Source of the DNA: Microbacteriaceae bacterium UBA4731
GTDB taxonomy: Bacteria; Actinomycetota; Actinomycetes; Actinomycetales; Microbacteriaceae
DNA: 6,986 bases
Reading direction: 5' to 3'
NCBI GenBank assembly: GCA_002404115.1
Contig: DHJB01000063.1
Coordinates: 18,632-25,617 of the forward strand
Shown here piece after piece: positions 5,971 to 6,986 of this stretch. Numbering within the stretch: the stretch's first letter is position 1; each line of letters opens with the position of its first letter. The notes below the pieces were generated by a model. It made no database searches. It was given only the letters and a program-made list of their open reading frames with translations, and was not told where the DNA came from. The position numbers and the translations under genes were made by a program.

Positions 5971-6852
5971 TTACGGGGCCGTCACCGCGAGCGGCGCGGA
6001 CTCATCGGCCGCCCACTCGTTGAGCGAACCGTCGTAGATCGCGACGGCATCGTGCCCGGCCAGGGTGAGCGCGAGGGCGCTCGCCGCGGCCGCGATGCCT
6101 GCGCCGCAGTAGGTCACGACCCGGGCAGCCGAGCCTGCCGCCGGGGCGACCCGGGCGCGCAGCGCCTCGTCGCGCAGGAACGCGTTCGTCGCGCGGTCGA
6201 CCAGGCGTCCGGCCGGGAGGCTCACGCTGCCCGGGATGTGGCCGGGGCGGGTGCGCGAACTGGCCTCGCCGGAGAACTCGGCGGGCGGGGCGGAGCAGAC
6301 CAGTGCGGCATCCGTGTCGCCGGCGACGATCGATTCGACGAAGGCCTTGTCGACCCAGAGCTCGGCGCGGGGCGCGGCAGTGAATCCGACGGAGGTGCTC
6401 GGCGTGACGTGCCCGGTCGCGGACGGGCGCGCCTCGGCCCTCCACTTGGTGAGGCCGCCGTCGAGCACGGCCACGTTGTCGTAGCCGAAGGAGCGGAACA
6501 ACCACCAGATGCGGGCCGCCCACTGGCCGACCGAGGAGTCGTAGACGACGACCCTTGTGTGGTTGTCGATGCCGACGGATGCCGCGGCGCGTTCGAACAG
6601 CTCGGCGCTCGGCCGGGCGAAGCCGAAGTCACCGTCGGGGTCGGAGAACACCTCGAGCAGGTCGGCGAAGACCGCGCCGGGCACGTGGCCGCCGATCAAG
6701 TACTCGTCGTGGCCGCTCAACCAGCGCTGCCGTCCGTCGGCAGCCTTGACGACGAGCACCGTCGCGTCGAGCACGACGAGCGTGTCTGAGCCGAGGTGGT
6801 CCGCCAGCCACTGGGTGGAGACGAGGGGCGAGGAGAGCGCGAGAGTGGACAT
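5971..6852 (-). CDS. Two-domain rhodanese-type sulfurtransferase (thiosulfate/3-mercaptopyruvate sulfurtransferase family)
   Basis: A 293-residue cytoplasmic protein made of two rhodanese domains, normal for this family. Such enzymes move a sulfane sulfur from thiosulfate or 3-mercaptopyruvate to cyanide or thiols through a cysteine persulfide. The N-terminal domain (about 8-145) is the usual non-catalytic copy, with LVVLDATVLV, GHVPGAVF, VVVYDSSVGQWAARIWW and VAVLDGGLTKW. The C-terminal domain (about 165-285) carries active-site Cys249 in CGAGIAA (249-255), close to the CGSGVTA loop of mercaptopyruvate enzymes, then IYDGSLNEW (272-280). The segment usually reading D-[AS]-R-x3-R-[FY] is here C186-S-A-P-P-A-E-F, so conserved Asp and Arg residues are replaced. 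This makes the substrate uncertain. No Shine-Dalgarno precedes the ATG, but a -10-like box is spaced for a leaderless transcript. Confidence 0.92.
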   Translation of the reverse strand: MSTLALSSPLVSTQWLADHLGSDTLVVLDATVLVVKAADGRQRWLSGHDEYLIGGHVPGAVFADLLEVFSDPDGDFGFARPSAELFERAAASVGIDNHTRVVVYDSSVGQWAARIWWLFRSFGYDNVAVLDGGLTKWRAEARPSATGHVTPSTSVGFTAAPRAELWVDKAFVESIVAGDTDAALVCSAPPAEFSGEASSRTRPGHIPGSVSLPAGRLVDRATNAFLRDEALRARVAPAAGSAARVVTYCGAGIAAAASALALTLAGHDAVAIYDGSLNEWAADESAPLAVTAP

Positions 6853-6858
6853 ACGTCA

Positions 6859-6864
6859 ACGCTA
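6859..6864 (-). promoter_or_regulatory. Possible -10 element for a leaderless sulfurtransferase transcript
   Basis: Minus strand reads TAGCGT (TAnnnT), whose last base lies 7 nt before the A of the ATG at 6852. With no Shine-Dalgarno, this fits a transcript starting at the start codon, as is frequent in actinobacteria. No convincing -35 box was found. Confidence 0.3.
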
Positions 6865-6949
6865 GCCCGCGGCCGCAGACGGGCGCGAGGACGGTCGCAA
6901 CACTGGGTAACGGCGGATGCAACACGGCGTCATGCGCGGCCCCAGCCGT

Positions 6950-6986
6950 CTACTTCTTCTCTCCGTGCGCCGAGATTGACACGTGC
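6950..6986 (-). CDS. Possible C-terminal end of an unidentified gene, enters from right edge
   Basis: Read from the right edge on the minus strand, one frame gives HVSISAHGEKK and then TAG (6950-6952). Third codon positions are mostly G or C (9 of 11), as in the other genes here, and a Lys-Lys tail is a believable protein end. It lies 97 bp upstream of the sulfurtransferase in the same direction. Eleven codons are too few to identify a family, and a chance open frame cannot be excluded. Confidence 0.35.
   Translation of the reverse strand, partial: HVSISAHGEKK

Noticed and set aside
5485..6789. A 434-codon plus-strand frame spanning the PepSY-like gene and sulfurtransferase
   Set aside because: It runs antisense through two well-supported genes and their intergenic region, with no domain and an Arg/Gly-rich composition.
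6976..6981. TTGACA, a consensus -35 box on the plus strand
   Set aside because: Any -10 partner would lie at or beyond the window edge, and it overlaps the possible gene tail on the other strand.

Overview
The window is GC-rich (roughly two thirds G+C by eye). Its genes end most codons in G or C and are tightly packed. This base use, a DUF3516-type helicase, an encapsulated-ferritin-like N-terminus and a weak or leaderless start on some genes all point to a high-GC actinobacterium. The recurrent GCATCC/GGATGC hexamer makes me favour Microbacteriaceae (Cryobacterium/Leifsonia/Microbacterium type). That placement is inference, since no rRNA or marker gene is present.

Layout, left to right. Positions 1-113 (minus) hold the first 38 codons of a gene that runs off the left edge. 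Its start closely matches the encapsulated ferritin-like protein (EncFtn) family. A short minus-strand reading frame with a good ribosome binding site (138-356) lies just upstream in the same direction. It looks like the decayed or shortened start of a TraR/DksA-like protein and carries a strong hairpin inside it. Positions 413-2911 (plus) encode a complete 832-residue SF2 helicase with a long C-terminal DUF3516 region. Positions 2916-4199 (minus) encode a 12-helix MFS exporter, convergent with the helicase and separated from it by only 4 bp. Positions 4258-5307 (plus) encode a Gfo/Idh/MocA oxidoreductase close to the IolW/YdgJ scyllo-inositol dehydrogenases, divergent from the exporter. A very strong inverted repeat (5313-5353) follows as a probable two-way terminator. 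Positions 5391-5834 (minus) encode a small secreted PepSY-like protein with a 5' leader hairpin. Positions 5971-6852 (minus) encode a two-domain rhodanese-type sulfurtransferase with altered substrate-pocket residues. Positions 6950-6986 (minus) may be the last 11 codons of another gene.

The genes do not form one pathway. They are separate transcription units on alternating strands: iron storage at the left edge, nucleic-acid remodelling, export, sugar/inositol redox chemistry, a secreted protein and sulfur transfer. I found no tRNA, rRNA, CRISPR array, insertion sequence, phage gene or recognisable new multi-gene system. The best leads are the probable encapsulin iron compartment beyond the left edge, the small broken frame before it, the unusual sulfurtransferase pocket, the uncharacterised DUF3516 helicase and the over-represented GCATCC hexamer.
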